From positions 923-19,761 of the forward strand of contig MFGX01000014.1 in the NCBI GenBank assembly GCA_001778455.1: a stretch of 18,839 bases of DNA, given 5' to 3'. The notes under the pieces were generated by a model. The model was not told the DNA's origin. It was given only the letters and a program-made list of their open reading frames with translations, and did not search any database. Below, in pieces: positions 1 to 8,021 of the stretch (positions are counted from its first letter, which is position 1; each line of letters opens with the position of its first letter). The stretch is from Candidatus Fraserbacteria bacterium RBG_16_55_9. Its GTDB lineage: Bacteria; Bipolaricaulota; Bipolaricaulia; RBG-16-55-9. A program made the translations under genes and the position numbers.

Positions 1-37
1 CGACCTCCGGGGATGAAACGTAGCTTGCTAGATGGAG

Positions 38-64
38 GGAGGACCGGTCCCTAGCTGGTCCTCC
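38..64 (+). terminator. Candidate hairpin terminator at left edge
   Basis: An 8-bp perfect stem (GGAGGACC at 38-45 with GGTCCTCC at 57-64) encloses an 11-nt loop and is followed on the plus strand by the pyrimidine-rich TTCTCTTTA. It could end a plus-strand gene lying left of the window. The T tract is weak, and on the minus strand (downstream of the toxin gene) there is no T run, so it is not a convincing terminator for the toxin operon. Confidence 0.35.
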
Positions 65-82
65 TTCTCTTTATCAAAGAAG

Positions 83-427
83 CTATAGCTCTAAGGCTAA
101 CTTCAGCTTCCGTTCGACTTCCCGCAAGTCTCGTGCTGCCAAATGTCCCAGGCGATGGCGTACCAAGCCAGGCTCCAAAGTCGCCAGCGATACTTTCACC
201 AGCGAAGGAGCCACAAGTCCTGCCTGTTGCCACTCTTGGAGCAGGTAATCCGTTGGTCCTTGATGGGCATTGACGTGACTGGTGATCGCCGCCACGATGA
301 GGTCGGGTTCCGTACGGTGATACAGGGCACTGCTCAAGATTAAAGCTGGCCGCACCTTGGTGGCCGTCAGGTCAGCAAAGGGAAAAGGGACGAGCACGAC
401 CTCACCGCGCCTTGGCTTTGCGGGCAT
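83..427 (-). CDS. MazF/PemK-like endoribonuclease toxin
   Basis: The product is 114 aa. The family usually cleaves single-stranded mRNA in the cytoplasm and is neutralised by the upstream-encoded antitoxin. The sequence begins with the PemK/MazF pattern RRGEVVLVPFPFADLT (about residues 6-21), followed by KVRPALIL (about 24-31), which carries the conserved Arg-Pro of the fold, then an AAITS strand near 47-51 and LVKVSLATLEPG. The ATG at 427 is chosen because GGGAGGAA sits just before it on the minus strand; an in-frame start at 463 would lie inside the antitoxin without such a site. It overlaps the antitoxin 3' end by 26 nt, implying translational coupling. Family assignment is secure; cleavage specificity cannot be read. 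Confidence 0.87.
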   Translation of the reverse strand: MPAKPRRGEVVLVPFPFADLTATKVRPALILSSALYHRTEPDLIVAAITSHVNAHQGPTDYLLQEWQQAGLVAPSLVKVSLATLEPGLVRHRLGHLAARDLREVERKLKLALEL

Positions 428-677
428 GACGTTCCTCCCAGTTATCCCACAGTTGCGCATCAACAGGGTTGTCCCAGATATCGTTCAGTGATGTGGCTGA
501 GAGCTTTGCGAAGGCCCTCCGATCCGTCACAGCCCAGCCGAAAGAAGCCTCTTGGAGATAGCGCCGGACGGCCTCACGAAAGAGTTCGCTACGGCTTCTC
601 TTCTCCAGTTGGGCGAGCCGGTCAACCTCCTGGAGAAGCCCTTCAGGTAGTGAAATATTGATGATCTTCGATGCCAC
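402..677 (-). CDS. Ribbon-helix-helix antitoxin (MazE-like partner)
   Basis: The product is 91 aa. Residues about 4-42 (KIINISLPEGLLQEVDRL then RSRSELFREAVRRYL) match the ribbon-helix-helix (CopG/MetJ-type) DNA-binding fold; the C-terminal half (about 45-91), rich in Trp, Asp and basic residues, would wrap the toxin. The start is a GTG at 677 preceded by AGGGAGGT at ideal spacing; an ATG at 827 is in frame but would place an atypical peptide over the tmRNA promoter, so it was not used. Antitoxin first with a 26-nt overlap into the MazF-like gene is the classic toxin-antitoxin order. By analogy it should bind its own promoter; GTTTATGGAAAC in the leader is a possible operator half-palindrome. 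Confidence 0.83.
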   Translation of the reverse strand: MASKIINISLPEGLLQEVDRLAQLEKRSRSELFREAVRRYLQEASFGWAVTDRRAFAKLSATSLNDIWDNPVDAQLWDNWEERHARKAKAR

Positions 678-709
678 AGTGGACCTCCCTATACAAAGTT
701 TCCATAAAC

Positions 710-739
710 ATTGTAGTACAGAGAGGCTGAGGGAGTCAA
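710..739 (-). promoter_or_regulatory. Promoter of the MazEF-like operon
   Basis: On the minus strand TTGACT (739-734) and TACAAT (715-710) are separated by 18 bp, giving a start near 703 and a leader of about 25 nt before the GTG at 677. The leader contains GTTTATGGAAAC, with GTTT/AAAC arms, a possible autoregulatory operator. Confidence 0.55.
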
Positions 740-769
740 TCGGTGAGTATAGTCCTTCTCTTGGTCCCC

Positions 770-797
770 TTGCATCGGCACCTGCGATGGCTATAAT
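770..797 (+). promoter_or_regulatory. Promoter of ssrA
   Basis: A perfect TATAAT at 792-797 is preceded 16 bp upstream by a weak -35 (TTGCAT, 770-775, 3 of 6 matches). Transcription would begin near 804, about 24 nt before the mature tmRNA 5' end, consistent with 5' trimming by RNase P. It fires away from the MazEF-like promoter; the two -35 boxes are only about 30 bp apart. Confidence 0.55.
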
Positions 798-827
798 GAA
801 GAGTGCGTCATAACTGTTCTTTGACAT

Positions 828-1188
828 GGGGGTGACTGGATTCGACGGGGATGTCGAAGTGAAGGCAGCAGGTGGAGTTTGCCGTACACTCCTAAATCAG
901 GCGGCAAAGCACGATAAGTGCCAACGAACTAGCTTACGCTGCTCCCTCTCTAAACTAAGAAGGGAGCCGTTCGCCCAAGCCTCCGCCCGTAGGGCTCGGG
1001 ACGAGCGTCGAACATGCGGGCTGGCTCTTCAGACTGCCTCCGGCTGAGGAGCGAGAACTTCGGGGGCTCAGGCATGGCGATCCGGTCTTGCGGGAGCACC
1101 GTGCCCTAGAATAAAGCGCAAGACTATACCTGTAGAAGCCAAGCGGACGCATCTTCGGACCCGGGTTCAAGTCCCGGCACCTCCACCA
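828..1188 (+). ncRNA. ssrA: tmRNA (transfer-messenger RNA)
   Basis: A 361-nt tmRNA with encoded CCA. The 5' GGGGGTG (828-834) pairs with CACCTCC (1178-1184), keeping the G3-U wobble recognised by alanyl-tRNA synthetase. The T arm is CCGGG/CCCGG around TTCAAGT (1161-1177), preceded by the conserved CTTCGGACC. GGATTCGACGGGG follows the 5' acceptor strand as in other tmRNAs. A pseudoknot (PK1) forms from GGAGT/ACTCC (874-878 with 888-892) and TTTGCCG/CGGCAAA (878-884 with 902-908). Eleven nt later the resume codon GCC (920) opens a short reading frame ending at TAA 956-958, in the loop of a 7-bp stem (941-947 with 961-967). The RNA, with SmpB, frees stalled ribosomes and tags their products for proteolysis. 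Confidence 0.97.
920..958 (+). other. tmRNA proteolysis-tag reading frame
   Basis: Reading from the resume codon GCC at 920 gives the tag ANELAYAAPSLN and a TAA stop. The first alanine of the tag comes from the charged tmRNA. The frame is supported by the 11-nt distance from PK1 and by the stop codon lying in the loop of the next helix, as in well-studied tmRNAs. The +1 frame stops after three codons and the +2 frame stays open without tag-like character. The tag lacks the common C-terminal -LAA/-VAA. Confidence 0.78.
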
Positions 1189-1192
1189 CTCG

Positions 1193-2569
1193 ATGACATT
1201 GGCACGAAAGGGACACATTCGAAGCGGGCTGCAGTGGGTTCTCGTTCTGCTTGCGGGCATCGCTTTAAGTATCCCCGGTCAGAGCCAATCACCCGCTCAG
1301 GGGCCCATTCATATCCTCACCCTGAAAGCAAGCATCAATCCCGTGACAAAAGACTATTTAGTCCACAACATCGAGCGCGCAGAGAGGGAAGGAGCAACTC
1401 TGGTGCTCATCCAGCTGGATACACCCGGCGGCCTTGTCTCCTCCACGAAAGATATTGTGGATGCCATGCTCAATTCCAAGGTCCCTATCGTTGTTTGGGT
1501 AGGCCCAGCGGGCGCTTGGGCTGCATCCGCGGGAACGTTCATCACCATGGCTGCTCATGTGGCGGTCATGGCCCACGGAGCCACGATTGGCGCAGCCCAC
1601 CCGGTGAACATCGACGGAAGCTCTCCGAGTGAGCAGCCAACTCCAGAGGAAAAAGATCCGTCTCAAGAAGAGAAGCCGAAAGAGAGTGGGGATGCCGTGA
1701 CCCAGAAAGTGACCAACTTTACGGCTGAGTGGGCGCGAGAGATCGCGAAAGTCCGTGGCCGCGATCCCGACTGGGCGGAAGCCGCTGTCCGCTCCAGCGT
1801 GACTGCCGGTTGGGAGGAAGCCCTCAATAAAAAGATCATCGATCTTGTGGCCGACAGCCAGGAAGAACTCTTAACGAAACTCAATGGCTACTTGCTCTCC
1901 GATGGGCGGATGCTCATCACAGAAAGAGTTCCACTAAAAAATCTGCCCATGAGCTGGCGTGAGCAGCTTCTCAATTACCTAGCCGATCCCAATCTCGTCT
2001 ATATTCTACTCATGATTGGGATCTATGGTCTGATCTACGAATTCCTCAGCCCTACAATCGGATTGGGGTTCATCCTCGGCGGCATCTCGCTTCTGCTCGC
2101 TTTCTTGGGGTTACAAGTCCTGCCGATTAACCTGGTGGGATTGGCTCTTATCTTCTTCGGAGTGCTGCTCATGATCTTAGATGTTTTCACACCCACGCAT
2201 GGCATCCTGACCACGGGTGGAGTGCTGTCACTTCTCGTGGGTTCGTTCACTCTCTTTGAAATCCCTGACGCGAATCTCCAGCTCTCGATGTGGAACATCC
2301 TGGCAACCGTGGGAGTGGTCGCGGCGCTTTTTGTCTTCATTGCCAGCAAAGGGCTTCTCGCACAGCGGCGGATGCCTGTCACGGGAATTGAGGGGATGAT
2401 TGGAACAATGGGCGTGGTCAAGGAAGAGCTCAATCCCCGAGGCCGAGTGTTGGTTAAGGGCGAGTATTGGTGGGCCACTTCCGCAGATGGTCAGCCCATC
2501 CGTAATGGGGAAGAAGTTGTTATTGAAAGGGTCGAACGCGGGAGATTGCTGGTCCATCGGCACTCGTGA
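1193..2569 (+). CDS. nfeD: Long-form NfeD membrane-bound serine protease (ClpP class)
   Basis: The product is 458 aa. An N-terminal signal peptide (basic 5-14, hydrophobic 15-29) precedes a ClpP/crotonase-fold protease domain (about 38-230): LDTPGG at 75-80, then the nucleophile Ser112 in AWAASAG and a probable general-base Lys172 in VTQKVTNFTAEW. Four to five membrane segments follow (about 266-388), then a soluble OB-fold NfeD domain (about 395-458). The family is implicated in membrane protein quality control, often beside stomatin-like proteins; no stomatin gene is seen here. A charged low-complexity stretch (about 142-168) separates the catalytic Ser and Lys. The ATG lies 4 nt after the tmRNA CCA with no Shine-Dalgarno; a TTG at 1199 is an alternative. 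Its stop directly abuts the herA stop on the other strand. Confidence 0.92.
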   Translation: MTLARKGHIRSGLQWVLVLLAGIALSIPGQSQSPAQGPIHILTLKASINPVTKDYLVHNIERAEREGATLVLIQLDTPGGLVSSTKDIVDAMLNSKVPIVVWVGPAGAWAASAGTFITMAAHVAVMAHGATIGAAHPVNIDGSSPSEQPTPEEKDPSQEEKPKESGDAVTQKVTNFTAEWAREIAKVRGRDPDWAEAAVRSSVTAGWEEALNKKIIDLVADSQEELLTKLNGYLLSDGRMLITERVPLKNLPMSWREQLLNYLADPNLVYILLMIGIYGLIYEFLSPTIGLGFILGGISLLLAFLGLQVLPINLVGLALIFFGVLLMILDVFTPTHGILTTGGVLSLLVGSFTLFEIPDANLQLSMWNILATVGVVAALFVFIASKGLLAQRRMPVTGIEGMIGTMGVVKEELNPRGRVLVKGEYWWATSADGQPIRNGEEVVIERVERGRLLVHRHS

Positions 2570-4327
2570 TCAATGTTTTACCACGCAAAAATGCAGCCCT
2601 CGAATCTCCAGGGGACGACTGTTATCGGGTGAGTGTACGATCATCCGGCCCCTCTCAAAATACGGTAGCGCTTTCTGATACTGCTTCGGAGCCCCTGCCC
2701 TCTCGGCCATCCCCTGCTCCATTCCTAAGAGAATCCTTGTGCTGATCTGCGAGAGAACAGCCTCGCTCACATCTTGAGGGTTCTGGGTGATGAGCACCAG
2801 CCCCAGGCGGTTCTTGCGCCCCTGCTTGGCAGCCATCACGAATTTCTCCACGATGATTCTGTCTTGTTGAGTTTGAGCTTGAGTGAGATAATTGTGCGCT
2901 TCATCTACAGCCAAGATCACGGGGAATCTAGAGATGCGCCGTCCCCATTCCGTCTCGATGGCCTTGGTCTTGGCGTCGGCAATCAACGACATGACAGCCA
3001 ATACAACTACGCGCTCGCCCTCCGCGCTCAGATGATTGGTGGGAAAGACGCTCACCTGGTCTTCAGCGAAGATGCTCTCATAGAGTTTTGTGATGGAGTT
3101 CGCGCCTTGATCGAAGATGTGGGAGAATTGAGGCAAGAGGACACGTCGGCGGATGGCTCCTAATGTGGCTTCGTGAATGACGTCCGTCGCGAGGTAGGTC
3201 TGCATCTTTTCTTCATCTTCCAGGAAGCGACGAAACGCTTGATACGTCTTATCTGGCGAACTCTTGAAAAAATCGCGAATGAGGCGCTCCAGGGCCGTGT
3301 ACTGCGCTTCGTTGAGTTCTCCTCCGGCAATGAGATATGGGAAGTCGCTCACCAGTTCGAAGGGGATCATGAAGTCTGTATGGGCATCGCACCCGCGGTA
3401 AGAGCATCCCGCTTCGACGCCAGAGAAGACGGTCAGTTTTTTGCCAATGCCTCCGAGTTTTCCACCCACGCCCACAAGATTGTCTAGTTCTTCTCGCGGC
3501 ACGCCGGAGGGATTGTCGTCACGAAGCCCCCAGTATTCGTTCTCTGGGTCGATGATGACAAGACACGGCTTGCGGCACTCTCCTCCCCGCCGCTCCAACG
3601 TGTACTCTGAGCCCACGATCTGCCTCAAGAAGTTCTTGGCCGTGTGAGTCTTTCCCCGCCCGCTCATTCCTGCGATCAAGATATGCGTGAAGATGAGCGG
3701 GTCGCCTGCCTTCTTTACATCGTTGTTCAAGTAATACGGGATCTTAAGACCGCTGCTCAATGTGATGGGCTCTCCATTTACGGAGACATATCCCAAGAAG
3801 AGTCCGTCTTCCGGCAGATCTAGACCCAGGACGACCTCGTCCTTGCTCGTGACTCGCCGCACGAGGGCATTGGGCTTCGGGAGGTAGCGAACCTCCACGG
3901 GTAATCCCTCCGCACTGATCATCGAGATCGGCTCAAGCTCGGCCAGTTGGATGTATTCATCCTCGCCGATGGACTCCGCGCTGAGGAGCACGTGCACCTC
4001 GCTCATGTCATCGATCGCGTCGCGCTTGCGATACGAGAGTCTCTTGATATAGGAAAAGAGCTTCTCATCGCGATAGCCTAACGGGATCACCACATATTGG
4101 CCCACAGCTACGTCATTGCGCCTCTCTTCGGGGACGTAGATCTCAATACAATTCTCGGTTGTGCTGATGAACAGCTCTTCAGAGATGGCAACTCGTCCGA
4201 TCTCCTCGGGCTTCAGTGGTTTCAGTCCCGCGGGCGTGTTTCCCACGGTTGGAGGCCTAGAGTGTTCTGAGGAGAGTTGCAGTTGCTGTAATTCTCGCTC
4301 TAGATCAAATTCTTCGTTCTTGGCCAT
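2570..4327 (-). CDS. herA: HerA DNA translocase/helicase
   Basis: The product is 585 aa. HerA is a hexameric FtsK/VirB4-like ATPase that drives the NurA nuclease along DNA during end resection. Visible features: an N-terminal HAS-barrel-like beta domain (about 45-150), Walker A GMSGRGKT (220-227), Walker B VILAVDEAHNYL (about 470-481, Asp475-Glu476), KQGRKNRLGLVLITQNPQDV (501-520), and Arg531 in QISTRILL, a candidate arginine finger. The length suits the family (about 500-600 aa). The first 40 residues are charged and probably disordered. It lies 23 nt downstream of nurA with GAGAGG before its ATG, so the two are very likely cotranscribed. FtsK or conjugative ATPases are less likely given the HAS barrel and the nurA neighbour. 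Confidence 0.95.
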   Translation of the reverse strand: MAKNEEFDLERELQQLQLSSEHSRPPTVGNTPAGLKPLKPEEIGRVAISEELFISTTENCIEIYVPEERRNDVAVGQYVVIPLGYRDEKLFSYIKRLSYRKRDAIDDMSEVHVLLSAESIGEDEYIQLAELEPISMISAEGLPVEVRYLPKPNALVRRVTSKDEVVLGLDLPEDGLFLGYVSVNGEPITLSSGLKIPYYLNNDVKKAGDPLIFTHILIAGMSGRGKTHTAKNFLRQIVGSEYTLERRGGECRKPCLVIIDPENEYWGLRDDNPSGVPREELDNLVGVGGKLGGIGKKLTVFSGVEAGCSYRGCDAHTDFMIPFELVSDFPYLIAGGELNEAQYTALERLIRDFFKSSPDKTYQAFRRFLEDEEKMQTYLATDVIHEATLGAIRRRVLLPQFSHIFDQGANSITKLYESIFAEDQVSVFPTNHLSAEGERVVVLAVMSLIADAKTKAIETEWGRRISRFPVILAVDEAHNYLTQAQTQQDRIIVEKFVMAAKQGRKNRLGLVLITQNPQDVSEAVLSQISTRILLGMEQGMAERAGAPKQYQKALPYFERGRMIVHSPDNSRPLEIRGLHFCVVKH

Positions 4328-4350
4328 CTTGTTTCGCCTCTCGCAGAGTG

Positions 4351-5619
4351 TTAGATCATTTCGCTCCGGCTCTGATTATAGCTTAGATCGAGCTCAACGC
4401 CGCAGGCACGGATCAAGCTTGCGCTCTCTTCTTCCGTAATGCGTGCTCGACTGTCCGCACGCCGGATCGCCGGTGGAACGCCCTTGCCCTGCGCAATCTC
4501 AGCGAGGACTTGAGCCCGTAGCTTCTCAGGGTCGTGCTTCTCAAAGACGATGCGCGGGGCTTCTACCTTAAGCACGGCCTTCACTCTTGGATCGAACAGA
4601 TAGAAAAAACAGACGTGATAGGCCTTGGGTGCGTGAAGTAACCCAAAAGATGAAAGACGTTCGAAGATGTCGAAGCTCTCTACACTCTCCCCTCGCCGCT
4701 GAGGAAGTGAGTAACCCTCTTGAACGAACCAGTTGGTATAGCCCAGAGCATCTTTCGGCGTGCCGCTCAGTACAGCTCTGATAAACTGCGCATCGTTCGA
4801 CCAGTTGTGAGACTCGCGATCCAGGGTAAACTCCAATAGCCACGAAGTGCCGGGGTTCTTGTTGAGGCCCACCAGGGCCAACCCACGCTCTCGGAATGCC
4901 TCGACGACCCTCACAGGCTGAGCCAAGATCTCAATAGCGGGCTTCCATTCTGTCCAGCTCGTCTTCGGTCCATTCTCTTCCGGCCAAATATCATCTTCTC
5001 CCGTGAGATAATAATAGAGACCGATGGGGTAGAGGTTGCCATCGACAATGAACAGGCCCTGTTTAGGGCTGAGTTCTTTTAGCATGCGTAGCGCGTGATA
5101 CGATTCGGCAGCCATACGGGCCAGACTTCCCACTACGCGCTCGACTTCATGTTCCAGATACGTTCGAGAGATGTGAACGCGCCAGAAGTGAACGTACTCG
5201 TTTGGGAATTGCTGAGACTTTGCCCCACCCAGGTCCGTCCTCTGAGAGTGAGAGACTAGCGAGAGCGAGCGGAATGCCTCCAGTGGAAGGTCTTTGTAGC
5301 GCGTGTCCGGGTCGCTGGAGAGCACGGCTTGGTACGCGCAGACTAGAGTACCATTCTCCAGGCGCTGAAGTCGTGTGCTGCCGCCATCGATGGCGTATGT
5401 AGGTTCATACTCTTTCAATGAGCGACTCGCCAGCTCGAGGACGCTTTGAGAGCAATATTCCAGTGGGGTCAGCGCTTGAATTGCACCCTTCAATTGGAGC
5501 TTTTCAAATAACTGGCGGGCTTCCGCACGGTGATTTGGGCTCAGGCGCTGCACTTGTTCACCAAAGGCCTTCAGTTGATTTCGTAGAGTTTGCTTGGCTT
5601 CGTTGGAGAGCATGATCAT
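4351..5619 (-). CDS. nurA: NurA 5'-3' nuclease
   Basis: The product is 422 aa. NurA forms a dimeric RNase H-like nuclease clamped on the HerA hexamer. Motifs expected of the family are visible: YAIDGGSTRLQ (75-85) with catalytic Asp78, GLFIVDGNLYP (188-198) with Asp193, a GLNKNPG segment (251-257), and a C-terminal VPPAIRRADSRARITEEE (381-398) resembling the last conserved NurA block. The ATG at 5619 overlaps the rad50 stop as ATGA, indicating translational coupling; a second Met two codons later is possible. The gene lies between rad50 and herA, the order typical of archaeal resection operons. Confidence rests on motifs and the operon together, since NurA sequences diverge widely. Confidence 0.92.
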   Translation of the reverse strand: MIMLSNEAKQTLRNQLKAFGEQVQRLSPNHRAEARQLFEKLQLKGAIQALTPLEYCSQSVLELASRSLKEYEPTYAIDGGSTRLQRLENGTLVCAYQAVLSSDPDTRYKDLPLEAFRSLSLVSHSQRTDLGGAKSQQFPNEYVHFWRVHISRTYLEHEVERVVGSLARMAAESYHALRMLKELSPKQGLFIVDGNLYPIGLYYYLTGEDDIWPEENGPKTSWTEWKPAIEILAQPVRVVEAFRERGLALVGLNKNPGTSWLLEFTLDRESHNWSNDAQFIRAVLSGTPKDALGYTNWFVQEGYSLPQRRGESVESFDIFERLSSFGLLHAPKAYHVCFFYLFDPRVKAVLKVEAPRIVFEKHDPEKLRAQVLAEIAQGKGVPPAIRRADSRARITEEESASLIRACGVELDLSYNQSRSEMI

Positions 5620-8021
5620 CTCACCCGAGTGACGCGGCTCGTATTGTCCGCTGTCTTCTCCGTTCGATATTCGTGATCAGCTCCCTCAACCAACCCCATC
5701 TCGTGCGAAACCACAATCACTTGCCCGATGCGCCCTCCCAGCTCTTCCAGTAGAAACTGCAGGCGACTTACGCGATCACGATCTAGATAAATGGTCGGCT
5801 CATCGAGGATGAGCGGCATACGCGTACTCGCTTGGGCGAGCACCTGATGGATCGCTGAGCGAAGTGCGATATTGATGAGCGCCCGCTCACCTCCCGAGAG
5901 GAGATCAGGCCGAATGACACTCCCGTTCTTGAGTTCTACAGCGATGTCGTATTCTTCCGAGACGCGCACGCCGCGGTAGCTAGCTCCCGAATCCATCAGC
6001 TGAAAGAAATGATTGAAGTAAAGTTCTAGAGCTTTGATGTTTCGCACCCGAAGTTCACGTTTGAGAGCTCCATAAAATTCTGTGAGCTGCTCAAGCTCTG
6101 CTTGCAGTCGCTCGATAGTTGCAAGCTCTTCTTCTGTCTGGGCCAGAGCTTCTTGGTATTTTTTTAATTGCCCAAGCTGAGTATCGACCTTTCCGCGTTC
6201 CTGGAGCAGATCTCCGATATGCTTCTGAAGTGTTTCCTTTTGAGTTGCTAATTCAGTAAGCACTTCTTGCACCTTCTGCGATTTGCTGTGAAGCTCCGAA
6301 GTGTCGCCCAGCTGGGTCTTCAAATCTGAGATCTTAGCTTTCATCCGTGTCAGCTCATCTCTCAATATTTCCAGAGCTTCCACAGCTGTGTTCAGCGTGT
6401 TCTTCCTGTCAAGCCCCTGTTCCTTGACTTTCAGCAAATGAAGAGTCAGCTCTTTGAGTCCATCCAACTGGGAGCGCCGCGCTTCGAGGGCCGTAAACTC
6501 CTCGTTCAGCTTCCAAATCGCTTTGTCCTCTTCCTTCTTCAAAGCGCCGGTCTGAGACTCCAACACTTGGAGCTTCTCTCGCTCACTCTGGATCTGTCCA
6601 GCCAGCTTCTGCAGCGTGCTTTCTTTCTGTGTCAAGCTGGAACCGAACGTATCGTTGTGTACGGGTTGTTTACAGACGGGGCACTTGCCTTGTCTTATCA
6701 GTGCGTGAGCCTCCTCAAGTTCTCGTTTGAGGTCTTGTTCTTGAGTTTCTGCCTGCACGAGAGCCTTTAGGAGCGATTCCCGCTCTCTAGACAGCTTCTC
6801 GGCTTTTTGCAGCATTTGAACTTGGCGCTCCCGAATTTGAACATGGAGTGACTCTTGTTGAGTCTTCGTCTGAGCAAGTTCTTGAGGGAGAACTTCCACC
6901 TCTTCCCAACGGGATGCCTTGTTGAGAGAGCGGACGATGGGGTCCTTGGACATCTTCAGTTGCGAGAGCCCTTTGTCCAACTCATCTTCAAGTTGTTTAT
7001 AGCGTTTCTTCAGGTTTTCACGTTCGTCGTGCAGCCTCTGGGCTTTTCCCTCAGATTGCTTGAACTGATCTTCTTTCTGCGTCAGCTCCTCCGTGCGTTC
7101 TTTGATCTCACGAGTTTGCTCCTCGATACGCCGCAGCTTCTCCTTGAGCCCGTGCTGCACCTCCTCCGCTTGGGAGATCTTCTTCTCTAGATCTTTGAGT
7201 TCCGCTTGTTTATTCCGGAGCTTCTCTTCGAGATCTCCTCGACTTCGTTCGAGATTCTGAGCTTGCAGTTTTTCGATTTCGCGCTTGAAATCCGAACAGA
7301 GTTGGCGGAGCACATCCATCCTGCGGTTGAGGGCCCGCCTCGCTCCTTCGCGCGCGCGCCCAGCATAGCGGTCGAGTTTTTCGAGCCGGAGCAGTCGATC
7401 GATCATGCGTCTTCGTTCTTCTTCTCCTGCGCGGATCAGGCGATCGATCTCCCCCTGGCGCACGTAGACGCAGTTCGTAAAATCGTCGCGGTTCATGCCA
7501 AAGAACTCTTCGATAGCTTGAGAGACATTCTCGACACCAACCCACTCTTCCCCATCATCGCGGGTCAGGCGGCAATCCTCTTTCTCGCTGATGACATTTT
7601 CACCGCGACGCCTGAGGGCCATCTGCGCAATATACTTCTGAGGGCCGTAGCAGAATTTCAACTGAACGGAGCCGACATTCGCTCCGATGCGAAGCACGTC
7701 TGCTAGCGGACGATCCATGGCCGGTCCGGCCTTGCTCCCATAAAGAGCGAAGAAGATGCTCTCTAAGAGTGAAGATTTGCCGCTGCCGTTGGGTCCCGCG
7801 ATCACGGTGACTCCATCTTCAAAGGCGATCTCGGCCTGTTCGTAGCACCAGAGATTCTTGATCTCAAGCGACTCCAGTTGCATAACAGGGGAGTGCGATT
7901 CTTTTGGGAGAACAGGGTGTTTCTTGCTAGAAGGTCTGCTCTGGGGAAGATCCCGCTCAATGGGTCCTCTTTCGGTCTGGGTGAGCAAATCGAGAAGACT
8001 CTGTTCCTTCTTCTTGGGCAT
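5616..8021 (-). CDS. rad50: Rad50/SbcC-like SMC ATPase
   Basis: The product is 801 aa from the ATG at 8021. Rad50 holds DNA ends and regulates the Mre11 nuclease. Visible: Walker A GPNGSGKS (76-83), a Q-loop-like VYVRQGEIDRLI (about 185-196), two long Gln/Glu/Lys-rich coiled coils, a zinc hook CPVC (447-450) between them, the ABC signature LSGGER (from 708), Walker B LILDEPT (Asp740), and VIVVSHE near the end. The length is nearer archaeal Rad50 than the larger E. coli SbcC. The ATPase core starts near residue 47, so about 46 polar residues precede it; an internal ATG at 7883 would give the canonical N-terminus. The 8021 start is preferred because a promoter lies just upstream, though no Shine-Dalgarno is seen. 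It overlaps nurA by ATGA. Confidence 0.94.
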   Translation of the reverse strand: MPKKKEQSLLDLLTQTERGPIERDLPQSRPSSKKHPVLPKESHSPVMQLESLEIKNLWCYEQAEIAFEDGVTVIAGPNGSGKSSLLESIFFALYGSKAGPAMDRPLADVLRIGANVGSVQLKFCYGPQKYIAQMALRRRGENVISEKEDCRLTRDDGEEWVGVENVSQAIEEFFGMNRDDFTNCVYVRQGEIDRLIRAGEEERRRMIDRLLRLEKLDRYAGRAREGARRALNRRMDVLRQLCSDFKREIEKLQAQNLERSRGDLEEKLRNKQAELKDLEKKISQAEEVQHGLKEKLRRIEEQTREIKERTEELTQKEDQFKQSEGKAQRLHDERENLKKRYKQLEDELDKGLSQLKMSKDPIVRSLNKASRWEEVEVLPQELAQTKTQQESLHVQIRERQVQMLQKAEKLSRERESLLKALVQAETQEQDLKRELEEAHALIRQGKCPVCKQPVHNDTFGSSLTQKESTLQKLAGQIQSEREKLQVLESQTGALKKEEDKAIWKLNEEFTALEARRSQLDGLKELTLHLLKVKEQGLDRKNTLNTAVEALEILRDELTRMKAKISDLKTQLGDTSELHSKSQKVQEVLTELATQKETLQKHIGDLLQERGKVDTQLGQLKKYQEALAQTEEELATIERLQAELEQLTEFYGALKRELRVRNIKALELYFNHFFQLMDSGASYRGVRVSEEYDIAVELKNGSVIRPDLLSGGERALINIALRSAIHQVLAQASTRMPLILDEPTIYLDRDRVSRLQFLLEELGGRIGQVIVVSHEMGLVEGADHEYRTEKTADNTSRVTRVR

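Noticed and set aside
678..827. Extending the RHH antitoxin to the ATG at 827
   Set aside because: The added 50 residues do not look like part of the family and would cover both promoters; the GTG at 677 has a strong ribosome-binding site.
1160..1188. tmRNA 3' end as an integration site for a mobile element
   Set aside because: ssrA is a known attachment target, but no integrase, repeated 3' fragment or foreign-looking segment follows; nfeD begins at once.
955..1260. Open minus-strand frame of about 100 codons across the tmRNA 3' half
   Set aside because: It is antisense to a well-supported tmRNA and to the nfeD signal peptide; it contains the CRDLNPG peptide that arises from reading tRNA-like T arms backwards.
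7206..7706. Plus-strand frame of 166 codons inside rad50
   Set aside because: It lies opposite the Rad50 head and coiled coil and reads as hydrophobic Leu/Phe-rich sequence, the usual antisense of Glu/Lys-rich codons.
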